A stretch of DNA of 64,000 nt from Selenomonas timonae (GCF_014250475.1 NZ_CP060204.1:1253001-1317000), one strand, 5' to 3'. Numbered from the stretch's first letter, positions 43,723 to 53,067 are shown. The notes: generated from the letters alone by a model not told the origin. Numbers and translations: made by a program.

Positions 43723-45579
43723 ATGCAGGACATTCGTATTGACAGCCCGCTGAGGGGGCGGCTCATCCCGCTCTCGGAGGTGACAGATCCGGCATTTGCC
43801 AGCGGTGCGATGGGCCGCGGTGCCGCGATTGCCGACCCCGAGGGGCGTGTCGTGTCGCCTGTAGATGGCGAGATCACGGTGCTCTTTGGCTCAAAGCACG
43901 CGATTGGCATTCACTCGGCAGACGGGGTCGATCTCCTCATCCACGTCGGCGTGGACACGGTGAAGCTCGAGGGCAAGCATTTCACGGCGCACGTCGCGCA
44001 GGGCGATACGGTCAAGCGCGGGCAGCTGCTGCTCGAGTTCGATCCCGATGCGATTCGCGCGGAGGGCTATGAGACAACGACGCCCGTGCTCGTGACGAAT
44101 GCGGCGGACTACGGAAAGATCACGCTCACGCTGGACGATGCGGAGATCTCCTCGGGCGGGGATGCGGCTGAGGAGGTAAAGGCAGAGACTACGGTGGTTG
44201 AGGACGACATCGATCCGAATCTGCCGAAGGAGGAGCGCGTCGCAAAGCTCATCTGGAAGTACGTCGGCGGCGCGGCCAATGTGCGCAGCGCCGAGCACTG
44301 TGCGACGCGTTTGCGCCTCATCGTCAACGACAAGGAACTCATCGATGAGAAGGCGATCGAGAACATCGACGGCGTAAAGGGACAGTTCTTCGCCGCCGCG
44401 CAGTATCAAATCATCCTCGGCACGGGCTTCGTGGACAAGGTCTTCGACGCCTTTGTTGCGGGTACGAACCTCGTGGGGGCGGTGAATAGCAAGCAGGAGG
44501 CGTATGATCAGATGACGCCGCTGCAGAAGGTCTCGCGCACGCTCGGCGACGTCTTCGTTCCGATTATCCCTGTGCTTGTTGCCACGGGTCTCTTCATGGG
44601 ACTGCGCGGTGCGGCGCAGAGTCTCGGTGTCGAGATGAGCGACAATCTGCTCCGCATGAGCCAGATTCTCACCGATACGGCGTTTGCGTTCCTGCCCGCG
44701 CTTGTCTGCTGGTCGACGATGAACCGATTCGGCGGTACGCCCGTCATCGGCATCGTGCTCGGTCTCATGCTCGTTGCACCCCAGCTGCCGAATGCGTATG
44801 CGATTGCGGCGGGCGATGCCGTACCGCTCTCGATGGAGATCTTTGGCATTCCGATTCCCGTCGTCGGGTATCAGGGATCGGTACTGCCCGCGCTCGTGCT
44901 CGGCATCTTTGCCGCGCGTCTCCAGAAGTGGTTCAAGACCTTCGTGCCCGACATCATCGACCTCATCGTGACGCCGTTCCTCACGCTGTTCGTCTCGATG
45001 CTGCTCGGTCTGCTCGTGATCGGACCCATCATGCACACGCTTGAAATCGGCATCTTCGGCGCGGTGCGTGCCTTCCTGGAGCTTCCGTACGGCATTGGCG
45101 GTTTCATCGTCGGCGGCGTGCATCAGGTCATCGTCGTATTCGGCGTGCACCATGTCTTCAACGCGCTCGAGGTGCAGCTGCTCGCATCGACGGGGCTTGA
45201 CCCGTTCAACGCGATCATCACGGGTGCGATCGTTGCACAGGGCGGTGCTGCGGTCGCTGTCGCGGCGCGTACGCATGATGCAAAGAAGCGTGCGCTCTAC
45301 ATCTCCTCGGCAGTTCCCGCGTTCCTCGGCATCACGGAGCCGGCGATCTTCGGTATCAACCTGCGCTTCATGAAGCCGTTCATCTACGGCCTCGTCGGCG
45401 GCGCGTGTGCGGGCGCGATTGCGGGCTTCCTGCATCTCGCGGGCACGGGCATGGGCATCACGGTGCTGCCGGGCACGTTGCTCTATCTTGACCACCTTGC
45501 TGAGTACGTTCTCGTCAACGCAGTCGGCTTCGGCGTGGCGTTCGGCCTGACCTTCACCTTCTTCCGCCCCGAGGAGTGA
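43723..45579 (+). CDS. Sucrose-type PTS transporter, fused IIA-IIB-IIC
   Basis: 618 residues from ATG 43723 (GGGGGGACTTTT upstream). Domain order is IIA first (about 1-145; His59 in SKHAIG and phospho-His74 in LLIHVG), then IIB (about 165-245; phospho-Cys193 in SAEHCATRLRL), then the IIC channel (about 270-615) with ITEPAIFGINLR. The usual order in sucrose permeases is B-C or B-C-A. It imports and phosphorylates sucrose or a close disaccharide; the adjacent ScrB supports sucrose. Confidence 0.93.
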   Translation: MQDIRIDSPLRGRLIPLSEVTDPAFASGAMGRGAAIADPEGRVVSPVDGEITVLFGSKHAIGIHSADGVDLLIHVGVDTVKLEGKHFTAHVAQGDTVKRGQLLLEFDPDAIRAEGYETTTPVLVTNAADYGKITLTLDDAEISSGGDAAEEVKAETTVVEDDIDPNLPKEERVAKLIWKYVGGAANVRSAEHCATRLRLIVNDKELIDEKAIENIDGVKGQFFAAAQYQIILGTGFVDKVFDAFVAGTNLVGAVNSKQEAYDQMTPLQKVSRTLGDVFVPIIPVLVATGLFMGLRGAAQSLGVEMSDNLLRMSQILTDTAFAFLPALVCWSTMNRFGGTPVIGIVLGLMLVAPQLPNAYAIAAGDAVPLSMEIFGIPIPVVGYQGSVLPALVLGIFAARLQKWFKTFVPDIIDLIVTPFLTLFVSMLLGLLVIGPIMHTLEIGIFGAVRAFLELPYGIGGFIVGGVHQVIVVFGVHHVFNALEVQLLASTGLDPFNAIITGAIVAQGGAAVAVAARTHDAKKRALYISSAVPAFLGITEPAIFGINLRFMKPFIYGLVGGACAGAIAGFLHLAGTGMGITVLPGTLLYLDHLAEYVLVNAVGFGVAFGLTFTFFRPEE

Positions 45580-45584
45580 GCGCC

Positions 45585-47039
45585 GTGGAGAATTTTGACA
45601 AGCGGGCGATTGATGCAAAACTCGCGGAGGGCTTTCCCTTCACGCATCGTTGGCACAATCGCTTTCATCTCGAGATGCCGTTCGGACTCATCAACGATCC
45701 GAACGGCATGACCTACCACAACGGTGCGTATCATATTTTCTACCAGTGGAATCCCTACGGCTGCGCGCACAAAAATAAGTCGTGGGCGCATACGAAGACA
45801 CGCGATTTCTGTACCTATCAGATTCCGCAGCTCGCGCTCTGGCCGACGGACGAGCACGACAAGGACGGCTGCTACTCGGGCTGCGGCACGGAGGAGGACG
45901 GGCATCTGCGCGTCCTCTACACCTGCAATGCGAAGGACGAGGCGGGGAACCGCAGCTCTGTGCAGCGCTTCGGCACCTATACGAAGGCGGCGGGTGCGGT
46001 CAAGAAGGAAGAGATCATTATCGACGGTCCGCCCGCAGGCTTTACGGCACATTTCCGCGACCCGTATCTCTTCGACTGGCGCGGCGTGCGTCATCTCGTC
46101 ATCGGTGCACAGACGGAGGACGAGCGCGGCTGCGTGCTCGTCTACCATGAGGCGCCGATGCGTTGGGAATGCCTCGGCGAACTGCGCACGCAGCTGAAGG
46201 ATTTCGGTTATATGTGGGAGTGCCCGAACCTTCTCTCCTTCGGTGACTATGACGTGCTCGTCTTCTGCCCGCAGGGCGTTGCGGCGCGTGCCTACGACCG
46301 CCAGAATGTCTATCAGGCGGGCTACATCGCAGGGCATGCCTCGATGGACGCGATGGAGATGCTCATGCACGGGCGGTTCAAGGAGCTCGATCACGGATTT
46401 GACTTCTATGCGCCGCAGATCCTGACGCACGAGGGGCGGCACATCCTCATCGGATGGATGGGGATGCCTGACCGCGAGGAGGACTATCCGACGCGGGAGG
46501 AGGGCTGGATGCACAGCCTGACGTTGCCGCGCGTGCTGACACTGCGTCAGGGACATATCTTCTCCGAGCCTGTGCGCGAGCTGAAGGCGCTGCGCCATCG
46601 AGATACGGAGCGCGCCCTCGAAGCGGAGGGAGAGAGCGAGTTCTCCACGACACTCTACGACCTCACAGAGCTGATCCTCGACCTCACAATGGGGGATGCC
46701 TACAGCGTCTCCGTCGAGCTCGTCTTCGGTCTCGAAAAACTCGTTTTCCGCTACAACCGCCTCGAGCAGGTCATGACCATCGACCGCACGGGGATGAAGC
46801 TCGGTGGGCGTGGTACGCGCGTCTTCAAGCTCTATGCCGAGGAGACGCTCTCGATGCGGATGTACGTCGATCACGGCGCGGTGGAGGTATTCTTCCAGCA
46901 CGGCGAGGAGGCGGCGACCATTGCCCTCTTCCCCGAGAAGAATATCCGCCCCGCGCTGCGTGTCTTCTCCGATGTCGACCTGAAACAGCTCTCGGGCGTG
47001 CTCTGGGAGCTTGAACCGTTCCACTACGAGACCATATAG
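45585..47039 (+). CDS. scrB: Sucrose-6-phosphate hydrolase (GH32)
   Basis: 484 residues from GTG 45585; GTG 45576, nine bases upstream, lies within the ribosome site. The nucleophile Asp is in LINDPNGMTYHNG near residue 38, RDPYLFDW is the middle motif, and YMWECPNLLSF carries the acid/base Glu. A C-terminal beta-sandwich follows with DHGAVEVFFQHGEEAAT. It cleaves sucrose 6-phosphate to glucose 6-phosphate and fructose, completing the operon. Confidence 0.93.
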   Translation: MENFDKRAIDAKLAEGFPFTHRWHNRFHLEMPFGLINDPNGMTYHNGAYHIFYQWNPYGCAHKNKSWAHTKTRDFCTYQIPQLALWPTDEHDKDGCYSGCGTEEDGHLRVLYTCNAKDEAGNRSSVQRFGTYTKAAGAVKKEEIIIDGPPAGFTAHFRDPYLFDWRGVRHLVIGAQTEDERGCVLVYHEAPMRWECLGELRTQLKDFGYMWECPNLLSFGDYDVLVFCPQGVAARAYDRQNVYQAGYIAGHASMDAMEMLMHGRFKELDHGFDFYAPQILTHEGRHILIGWMGMPDREEDYPTREEGWMHSLTLPRVLTLRQGHIFSEPVRELKALRHRDTERALEAEGESEFSTTLYDLTELILDLTMGDAYSVSVELVFGLEKLVFRYNRLEQVMTIDRTGMKLGGRGTRVFKLYAEETLSMRMYVDHGAVEVFFQHGEEAATIALFPEKNIRPALRVFSDVDLKQLSGVLWELEPFHYETI

Positions 47040-47043
47040 AAAT

Positions 47044-47089
47044 AAAAGAGAACCGACGGGCATTTGCTGCCGCATCGGTTCTCTTTTTT
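47044..47089 (+). terminator. Terminator of the sucrose operon
   Basis: AAAAGAGAACCGA (47044-47056) pairs exactly with TCGGTTCTCTTTT (47075-47087), followed by more T. The facing A-run also allows use by the converging small gene. Confidence 0.9.
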
Positions 47090-47095
47090 CTGCTG

Positions 47096-47296
47096 TTAAT
47101 GTGTATGATGGCTGTCCTTCAGAATGCCAACCATTGCCTTCTGCACAACGTCGAGTACATCGTGGAGCAGGGCGTTATACATCTCGCCGCCGTCGACGAC
47201 ACCGCGCCCGTTCTCCGTGAGGAAGAATTTCTTCGGATGCTCCGATGCCGCATATGCCTCATCAAATTTTGCCTTGACCAGTGCCTCAAAATCCAT
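47096..47296 (-). CDS. Small hypothetical protein
   Basis: 66 residues, unrecognised. It begins DFEALVKAKFDEAYAAS, has no membrane segment and ends in His-rich DSHHTH. AAGGAGGGC lies upstream of the ATG on the minus strand, which supports real translation. It sits between a terminator and a deacetylase gene and is probably monocistronic or follows the deacetylase. Confidence 0.6.
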   Translation of the reverse strand: MDFEALVKAKFDEAYAASEHPKKFFLTENGRGVVDGGEMYNALLHDVLDVVQKAMVGILKDSHHTH

Positions 47297-47401
47297 GAAA
47301 AGCCCTCCTTAAACACAATAACCGATGAGAACATTATAGCATATTTTTTTCATTCTGTCCCGCTTCTTTTACAGATTTTTGCGAAAAATATCGGTCATTC
47401 T

Positions 47402-48247
47402 TTAAGGAATGAGCATGCAGTTGGATAGCCCTGTGAGCCCCAGGGAGCGCAGCTTGAGACGCAGATCCTCGAGCGGTGCAATGAGCGGGGCAAAGGCGAG
47501 ACGCATCTTGAAGCGCGTAAGCGTGTGCATATTCGCGCCGAAGATGGGGATACGATCCATCTGGTAACGTCCCTCCTCGGGCGTTGACAGCCCGTAGTGC
47601 ACGGTGAACCCGCCGCGATAGCCCGCCGCACGCGTGATCTCCTCGATCTCCTCGTTGACACGCCCACCGGGGTAGGCGATGTAGTGCATATCGTAGCCAA
47701 GCTTTTCCGAGAGGAGGTCATGCGAGTCCGCGATCTCGTGGTGCAGATCGTCGTACGAAGTCAGCTCCGCAAGATTTGCGTGTGTCATCGTGTGGCTCTC
47801 AAAGTGGATGAGCCCGGACTCTTTCATCTCGTTGATTTGTTCCCATGTCAGATAGTTCGGATAGGTGTTTGTAAAATCATAGATGAGGAAGATGGTCGCC
47901 TTGAATCCGTATTTTTTCAAAATGGGATAGGCGTACTCGTAGTTGTCCGCATAGCCGTCGTCGAATGTGATGATAACGGGCTTTTCGGGCAGGGGCGTTC
48001 CGTTTTCGAGGGCATCCATCATCTCGTCGATCGTCATCGTCGTATAGCCCTCGTCAGCGAGATACGCCATCTGCGCCTCGAACTGATCGGGCCAGAGGGT
48101 GAGCGGGTTGCCGTTCTTCTCCTCGACCTGATGATAGTTGAGGACGGGGATTCCGGGCGCAGAGTGCATGAGCACGCATGATGTGATGAGAAGCAGTCCG
48201 AGGACGGTGAGCAGGGCGAACAGGAGTCGCCTTTGCGAAAATTTCAC
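47402..48247 (-). CDS. Polysaccharide deacetylase family protein (NodB/CE4), membrane-anchored
   Basis: 281 residues. One N-terminal membrane segment (about 8-26, LLFALLTVLGLLLITSCV) could be a lipoprotein signal (TSC) or an anchor. The CE4 core has NYHQVEE, motif 1 ITFDDGYADNYEYA, motif 2 HFESHTMTHANL and motif 3 IAYPGGRVNEE. Metal ligands (Asp, His, His) are all present. It removes N-acetyl groups from a surface glycan or peptidoglycan. It is divergent from map. Confidence 0.9.
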   Translation of the reverse strand: MKFSQRRLLFALLTVLGLLLITSCVLMHSAPGIPVLNYHQVEEKNGNPLTLWPDQFEAQMAYLADEGYTTMTIDEMMDALENGTPLPEKPVIITFDDGYADNYEYAYPILKKYGFKATIFLIYDFTNTYPNYLTWEQINEMKESGLIHFESHTMTHANLAELTSYDDLHHEIADSHDLLSEKLGYDMHYIAYPGGRVNEEIEEITRAAGYRGGFTVHYGLSTPEEGRYQMDRIPIFGANMHTLTRFKMRLAFAPLIAPLEDLRLKLRSLGLTGLSNCMLIP

Positions 48248-48354
48248 GTGAATTACCTTCTTGTTATTGCATTAGAATCAATACTGCGACAAGTGTAGCT
48301 TATAGCTTGCTTCATGTCAAGCACTCTGTTTCCGTCGTGCTCGATGAAAAGTCT

Positions 48355-48383
48355 TTGATAAAAATGGAGTTTCGGTCTATAAT
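48355..48383 (+). promoter_or_regulatory. Sigma-70 promoter of the map-helicase operon
   Basis: TTGATA (48355-48360), a 17-base spacer and a perfect TATAAT (48378-48383), 33 bases before the map start. Confidence 0.75.
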
Positions 48384-48415
48384 GCAACAGTAGACTATAG
48401 ATAAGGGGCGAAGCA

Positions 48416-49288
48416 ATGAATCGAAACGATATGTGCTGGTGTGGCAGCGGTAGGAAATACAAGAAATGTCATGCGGATTTTGATGAGCGGATTGCATCTA
48501 TCCGCTACGATGTGATCAAGGGGCAGGTGCGTCCGCCGCGCAAGATCATCAATAACGCGGCAGATATTGAGGGGATTCGCCGCGCTGCCGTCATTAACGA
48601 CGGCGTGCTCGACCTCATGGAGACGCTCGTGCGTCCAGGCGTGGATACGGAGACGCTGGATCGCGCGGCGCATGACTACATTGTCGAGCGCGGCGGCATT
48701 CCTGCCTGCCTTGGATTCGAGGGATTCCCGAAGAGCATCTGCACCTCGATCAACAACGTGGTCTGCCACGGTATCCCGTCGAAGAAGGATGTGCTCAAGG
48801 AGGGCGATATTGTCAACGTGGACTCGACGGTCATCTACGGCGGCTACTATGCGGATGCCTCGCGCATGTACCTCGTGGGCAAGGTGCCGGCGGCGGCGGA
48901 ACGGCTTGTGCAGGTGACGAAGGAGTGCATGGAGCGCGGCATTGCGGCAGCGCGCCCGTGGCATTTCCTCGGGGATGTGAGCGCGGCGTGCGGCGATTGG
49001 GCGCATGCAAACGGATACTCTGTCGTCACGGCACTCGGCGGACACGGCGTCGGCAAGGACTTCCACATGGAACCGTTCGTTCCGCACGAGGGCGAGGCGG
49101 GCACGGGCATGCTCATGGTGCCCGGCATGGTGTTTACGGTCGAACCGATGATCAACGCAGGTGATTACGATGTAACGGTGGACAAAGAGGACGGATGGAC
49201 GGTGCGGACGAAGGATCATACGCTTTCGGCACAGTGGGAAAAGACCATCCTCATTACGGAGACAGGCGCAGAGGTGCTTTCATCATGA
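48416..49288 (+). CDS. map: Methionine aminopeptidase type I with N-terminal SEC-C zinc motif
   Basis: 290 residues. An N-terminal SEC-C-type motif, CWCGSGRKYKKCH (Cys7, Cys9, Cys18, His19), precedes the peptidase domain. The di-metal ligands are in VNVDSTVIYGGYYADASRM (two Asp), LGGHGVGKDFH (His), FTVEPM (Glu) and QWEKTILIT (Glu). It removes the initiator Met from nascent proteins. The zinc extension is seen in some bacteria and probably helps ribosome docking. It overlaps the helicase gene by four bases. Confidence 0.95.
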   Translation: MNRNDMCWCGSGRKYKKCHADFDERIASIRYDVIKGQVRPPRKIINNAADIEGIRRAAVINDGVLDLMETLVRPGVDTETLDRAAHDYIVERGGIPACLGFEGFPKSICTSINNVVCHGIPSKKDVLKEGDIVNVDSTVIYGGYYADASRMYLVGKVPAAAERLVQVTKECMERGIAAARPWHFLGDVSAACGDWAHANGYSVVTALGGHGVGKDFHMEPFVPHEGEAGTGMLMVPGMVFTVEPMINAGDYDVTVDKEDGWTVRTKDHTLSAQWEKTILITETGAEVLSS

Positions 49289-50550
49289 CGCATTTCGATC
49301 AGCTCGGCGTGTCGGAGACGTTGTGTGCACTGCTCAAAAAGCAGGGCATTACGGAGCCGACACCAGTGCAGGAACAGGCAATTCCGCCCATGCGCGCGGG
49401 ACGCGATGTCATCGCGCAGGCGCAGACGGGCACGGGCAAGACCCTCGCCTTTCTCCTGCCGCTGCTTGCAAAGATCAAGCCGCAGGGAGCGGCAGCACAG
49501 GCACTTGTCATCGCGCCCACGCGCGAGCTTGCCATCCAGATCGCACGCGTTGCGGAGCCGCTCGGCGCAGAGCTTGGCATTGGAACGATCGTCATCTATG
49601 GCGGCGCGGATATCGAGCGGCAGAAGGAGAAGCTGCGCCGTCATCCGCAGCTCGTCATCGGCACGCCCGGCCGCCTGCTCGACCATGTGCGGCGTGGGAC
49701 ACTCGCGCTCGGCAGCGTGAACAAGATCGTGCTCGATGAGGCGGATGAGATGCTGAAGATGGGCTTCATCGAGGATGTTGAGACGCTGCTCGATACGGTG
49801 GCGCAGGACTACCAGCTCGCGCTCTTCTCCGCGACCCTGCCCGAGCGGATCGTGCGCCTTACGAAGCGGTTCATGACGAACCCCGCGCATATCCGCATTG
49901 AGGGAGAGCGGACGACGCTCTCGAATGTCGAGCAGGTCGTGCTCTCCGTCAGCGAGGGGACGAAGCTCGATCGTCTCTGTGCCTCCATCAACGAGGAGGC
50001 ACCCTATCTCGCGATGGTCTTCTGCGCGACGAAGGAGCGTACGCGTGCCCTCATGATGGAACTCGCACGCCGCGGCTATCTCGTCGATGCGCTCAGCGGC
50101 GACCTCACGCAGACGCAGCGCGGGTTTGTCCTGCGGCAGTTCCGCGAGGCAAAGCTGCAGATCCTCTGTGCGACGGACATCGCCGCGCGCGGGCTTGACA
50201 TCGAGGGGGTGACGCATGTCTACAACTACGATCTGCCGCCGACCGTCACGGACTACATCCACCGCATCGGGCGCACGGGACGTGCAGGCGCGGCGGGGAA
50301 GGCGATCACACTCGTTGCGGCGCATCAGCACGAGAAGCTGCGCAAGATGGAGGCCGCACTCAAGGAGCGTCTGCGGCGCACGGCTGTCAAGAAGAAGCCG
50401 CGTCCACGTCCCGACGAGGCGGGCGGACAGGCAGCCGTGCAAAAAGGGAGGCAGAAACGGTCTGCGCCGAAAAGCGCAAAGCCAAAGCCACGCAGCAGAA
50501 AGTCGGGCAAGACCGTAACAAATATTGGGCGGCGCAGTCGGAAACGATGA
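49285..50550 (+). CDS. DEAD-box RNA helicase with basic C-terminal tail
   Basis: 421 residues from ATG 49285. Motifs: EPTPVQEQAIP (Q), AQTGTGKT (I), APTRELA (Ia), GTPGRLLD (Ib), LDEADEML (II), FSATLPE (III), ATDIAARGLDI (V) and HRIGRTGRAG (VI). The last 60 residues are rich in Lys, Arg and Pro (KKKPRPRPDE to GRRSRKR) and probably bind RNA. It is a CsdA/CshA-like enzyme for ribosome or mRNA handling. Confidence 0.94.
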   Translation: MTHFDQLGVSETLCALLKKQGITEPTPVQEQAIPPMRAGRDVIAQAQTGTGKTLAFLLPLLAKIKPQGAAAQALVIAPTRELAIQIARVAEPLGAELGIGTIVIYGGADIERQKEKLRRHPQLVIGTPGRLLDHVRRGTLALGSVNKIVLDEADEMLKMGFIEDVETLLDTVAQDYQLALFSATLPERIVRLTKRFMTNPAHIRIEGERTTLSNVEQVVLSVSEGTKLDRLCASINEEAPYLAMVFCATKERTRALMMELARRGYLVDALSGDLTQTQRGFVLRQFREAKLQILCATDIAARGLDIEGVTHVYNYDLPPTVTDYIHRIGRTGRAGAAGKAITLVAAHQHEKLRKMEAALKERLRRTAVKKKPRPRPDEAGGQAAVQKGRQKRSAPKSAKPKPRSRKSGKTVTNIGRRSRKR

Positions 50551-50722
50551 ACCTCACCGTGTATGCTCCACGCGAACATAGAGTTTCGCTTAGCAGCATT
50601 ATACGATTGCCGCTCATCCTCCTTTCGAGCTGCGACATCAAAAGTTTTCCCGTGGCAGGAAAACAACGTATTTCGTCGAATCCCTTATAGTGTACAGACA
50701 ATTCCAAAGAGGAGGCATATTC

Positions 50723-51985
50723 ATGATTGGGATCAAGAATGTCATTGCGATCATCTGCGGGGGTGGCCCTGCGCCCGGCATTAACAGCGTTATCTCGGCG
50801 GTGGTCAGCGAGGCAACGCGCCACGGCTGGGATGTGCTCGGCATCTATGACGGTTTCTCGCGCCTCGCACGCGGCGAGAAGAACTACGTCCGCCTCGAGC
50901 CCGCCAGCATCAGCCGCATCCACCTCACGGGCGGCTGTATCCTCAAGATGTCGCGCTTCAACCCGACGAAGAAGGAATCCGACCTGCGCACCGTCGTCGA
51001 GACCCTGACCGAGCTCGGCGTGACCCACGTCGTCACCATCGGCGGCGACGACACGGCGTTCAGCTCGATGGCGGTCTCCGAGTATGCCCGCAAGATGGGG
51101 CGCACGATCAACGTCGTGCACGTCCCGAAGACCATCGACAACGATCTGCCGCTGCCCGAGGGCGTCCCGACGTTCGGCTTCGAGACGGCGCGCGCATTCG
51201 GCACGATGGAGATCGAGAACCTCATGGAGGACGCGAGCACGACGAACAACCGCTGGTACTTCACCATCGCCATGGGCCGAACGGCGGGACACCTCGCCCT
51301 CGGTATGGGACGCAGCGCGGGTGCGGCGATCACGATCATCCCCGAGGAGTTCGCGCAGGATAAGATTCCTCTGCAGCAGGTCGTCGACGTCATCGTCGGC
51401 TCAATCGTAAAGCGCTACCTCACGGGACGCAACTACGGCGTCGCCGTCATTGCAGAGGGCGTCATTGAGAAGATTGCAGAGGAGGACTTTGCAAAGCTCG
51501 GCAACGTCGTCACGGACGAGCACGGCCACATCCGCTACAGCGAGCTCGACTTCGGCGAAATCCTGAAGCAGGCGGTGCTCGCCGAGACGAAGAAGCTCGG
51601 CATCACGATCTCCATCATCGACAAGGAGATCGGCTACGAGCTGCGCTGCACGGCGCCGATTGCGTACGACATCGACTATTGCCGCTCCCTCGGTTACTCG
51701 GCGGTCAAGTTCCTCATGAGCGGCGACTCGGGCGCGATCATCACGATTCAGGACAATCAGGCGGTGCCCATGCGCTTCGATGAGATCCGCGACCCCGAGA
51801 CGGGCAAGACGAAGGTGCGCAAGGTCAACATCAACTCCGTGCACTACCGCATTGCGCGCGGCTTCATGATGCGCCTCGAGAAGGGCGACCTCGACGATCC
51901 GGGACTGGCAAACGCCTACCGCATGACGCACGAGGCGTTCAAGGAGCGCTATGCCTACCTCTTCGACGGCGACGCCGCTGAATAA
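50723..51985 (+). CDS. 6-phosphofructokinase, pyrophosphate-dependent type
   Basis: 420 residues from ATG 50723 (AAAGAGGAGGC upstream). The opening GGGPAPGINSVI, IGGDDTAFS (residues 106-114) and PKTIDNDLPLP mark the PFK family. Asp110 in GGDD and Lys136 in PKTIDND are the residues linked to pyrophosphate use; ATP enzymes have GGDGS and PGTIDND. Catalytic Asp139 is kept. It would convert fructose 6-phosphate and PPi to fructose 1,6-bisphosphate reversibly. The phosphoryl donor is a motif-based inference. Confidence 0.92.
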   Translation: MIGIKNVIAIICGGGPAPGINSVISAVVSEATRHGWDVLGIYDGFSRLARGEKNYVRLEPASISRIHLTGGCILKMSRFNPTKKESDLRTVVETLTELGVTHVVTIGGDDTAFSSMAVSEYARKMGRTINVVHVPKTIDNDLPLPEGVPTFGFETARAFGTMEIENLMEDASTTNNRWYFTIAMGRTAGHLALGMGRSAGAAITIIPEEFAQDKIPLQQVVDVIVGSIVKRYLTGRNYGVAVIAEGVIEKIAEEDFAKLGNVVTDEHGHIRYSELDFGEILKQAVLAETKKLGITISIIDKEIGYELRCTAPIAYDIDYCRSLGYSAVKFLMSGDSGAIITIQDNQAVPMRFDEIRDPETGKTKVRKVNINSVHYRIARGFMMRLEKGDLDDPGLANAYRMTHEAFKERYAYLFDGDAAE

Positions 51986-52003
51986 CATACAACGGGAAAA
52001 CAG

Positions 52004-52036
52004 TGGAGCAGAAAAATTCTGCTCCATTTTCTATTT
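52004..52036 (+). terminator. Terminator of the phosphofructokinase gene
   Basis: GGAGCAGAA pairs with TTCTGCTCC around an AAA loop, followed by ATTTTCTATTTT. Confidence 0.88.
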
Positions 52037-52042
52037 TAGCTA

Positions 52043-52071
52043 TTGACGAGAAGCCGCCTTTGCCGTATAAT
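52043..52071 (+). promoter_or_regulatory. Strong promoter of the tRNA cluster
   Basis: TTGACG (52043-52048), exactly 17 bases and a perfect TATAAT (52066-52071), 36 bases before the first tRNA. Near-consensus form fits stable-RNA expression. Confidence 0.85.
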
Positions 52072-52106
52072 ATCGTCTTGTTAGCGCAATGCGCAAGCAA
52101 ATTTAT

Positions 52107-52182
<76 letters not shown>

Positions 52183-52199
52183 AATTGCATAGATCTCAT

Positions 52200-52285
52200 G
52201 GGTAGGTGGCCGAGTGGTTAAAGGCAACAGACTGTAAATCTGTCATCTTCGGATTACGATGGTTCGAATCCATCCCTGCCCACCA
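52200..52285 (+). tRNA. tRNA-Tyr(GTA)
   Basis: 86 bases with a long variable arm. Acceptor GGGTAGG / CCTGCCC, anticodon stem ACAGA / TCTGT with loop CTGTAAA, encoded CCA. Confidence 0.95.
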
Positions 52286-52292
52286 CTTTCAT

Positions 52293-52368
<76 letters not shown>

Positions 52369-52377
52369 AGTCTGTGC

Positions 52378-52453
52378 GCTGGTGTAGCTCAGTCGGCAGA
52401 GCGTATCCTTGGTAAGGATAAGGTCACCAGTTCAATCCTGGTCATCAGCTCCA
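52378..52453 (+). tRNA. tRNA-Thr(GGT)
   Basis: 76 bases. Acceptor GCTGGTG / CATCAGC, anticodon stem TATCC / GGATA with loop TTGGTAA, encoded CCA. Confidence 0.95.
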
Positions 52454-52459
52454 TATAAC

Positions 52460-52536
52460 GGCGGCATAGCTCAGTTGGCTAGAGCATGCGGTTCATACCC
52501 GCAGTGTCCGGAGTTCAAATCTCTGTGCCGCCACCA
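52460..52536 (+). tRNA. Elongator tRNA-Met(CAT)
   Basis: 77 bases. Fully paired acceptor GGCGGCA / TGCCGCC, anticodon stem TGCGG / CCGCA with loop TTCATAC, encoded CCA. The fully paired acceptor marks it as non-initiator; a CAT anticodon could also be the tRNA-Ile precursor modified by TilS, which I cannot exclude. Confidence 0.88.
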
Positions 52537-52548
52537 TTTTGAAATCTG

Positions 52549-52572
52549 CCCCCGCTTCGGGGGTTCTTTTAT
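52549..52572 (+). terminator. Terminator of the tRNA cluster
   Basis: CCCCC (52549-52553), GCTTC loop, GGGGG (52559-52563), then TTCTTTTAT. Confidence 0.85.
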
Positions 52573-52705
52573 GCTTTTTAGGAGCACTCCGGTGTTTCTT
52601 TGAGGAAAATGCGGTCACATACATTGACAGCATTTTCCAAGTATGATAAATTGGTAAGAGTTGTTTCCGATGAAACCAAAGAACGAATGAGGAGAGTTGA
52701 TATTC

Positions 52706-52855
52706 ATGCGCAACAACATTACGCTGGAGTGCACGGAGTGCCATAGCCGCAACTATCGCACGAACAAGAACAAGAAGAACAATCCGGATCGTCTGGAGTT
52801 CAGCAAGTACTGCAAGTTCTGCCGCAAGCACACGCCGCACAAAGAGACGAAGTAA
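52706..52855 (+). CDS. rpmG: 50S ribosomal protein L33
   Basis: 49 residues. The sequence starts [16 protein letters not shown] and has a second zinc pair in YCKFCRKHT, so it is the zinc-binding (C+) form with four cysteines. ATGAGGAGAG lies upstream. The order rpmG-secE-nusG-rplK-rplA is the standard bacterial one. Confidence 0.95.
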   Translation: MRNNITLECTECHSRNYRTNKNKKNNPDRLEFSKYCKFCRKHTPHKETK

Positions 52856-52867
52856 GCGTCCTCTGTC

Positions 52868-53053
52868 ATGGGAAAAATAGTCAAATTCCTGCGGGAAGTC
52901 GTCGCAGAGATGAAGAAGGTCTCGTGGTCCACGAAGAAGGAGCTCGTCACCTACACGGGTGTCGTCGGCATTGCCATCGTCGTGGTCTGCGCGCTGATCT
53001 GGATCTGTGATACGATTTTTGCGCGTGTGTTTCAGGTCATACTGCATTACTAG
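52868..53053 (+). CDS. secE: Preprotein translocase subunit SecE
   Basis: 61 residues, the short single-membrane-segment form. FLREVVAEMKKVSWSTKKELVTYT is the conserved amphipathic helix, and one hydrophobic span (about 30-50) follows. It stabilises SecY in the translocon. It starts 12 bases after rpmG. Confidence 0.95.
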   Translation: MGKIVKFLREVVAEMKKVSWSTKKELVTYTGVVGIAIVVVCALIWICDTIFARVFQVILHY

Positions 53054-53067
53054 ACCGGGAGAGGGAC

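Noticed and set aside
43891-45618. Minus-strand frame of 575 codons opposite the sucrose PTS gene
   Set aside because: Charged low-complexity sequence with no motif; opposite a gene with all PTS phosphorylation sites.
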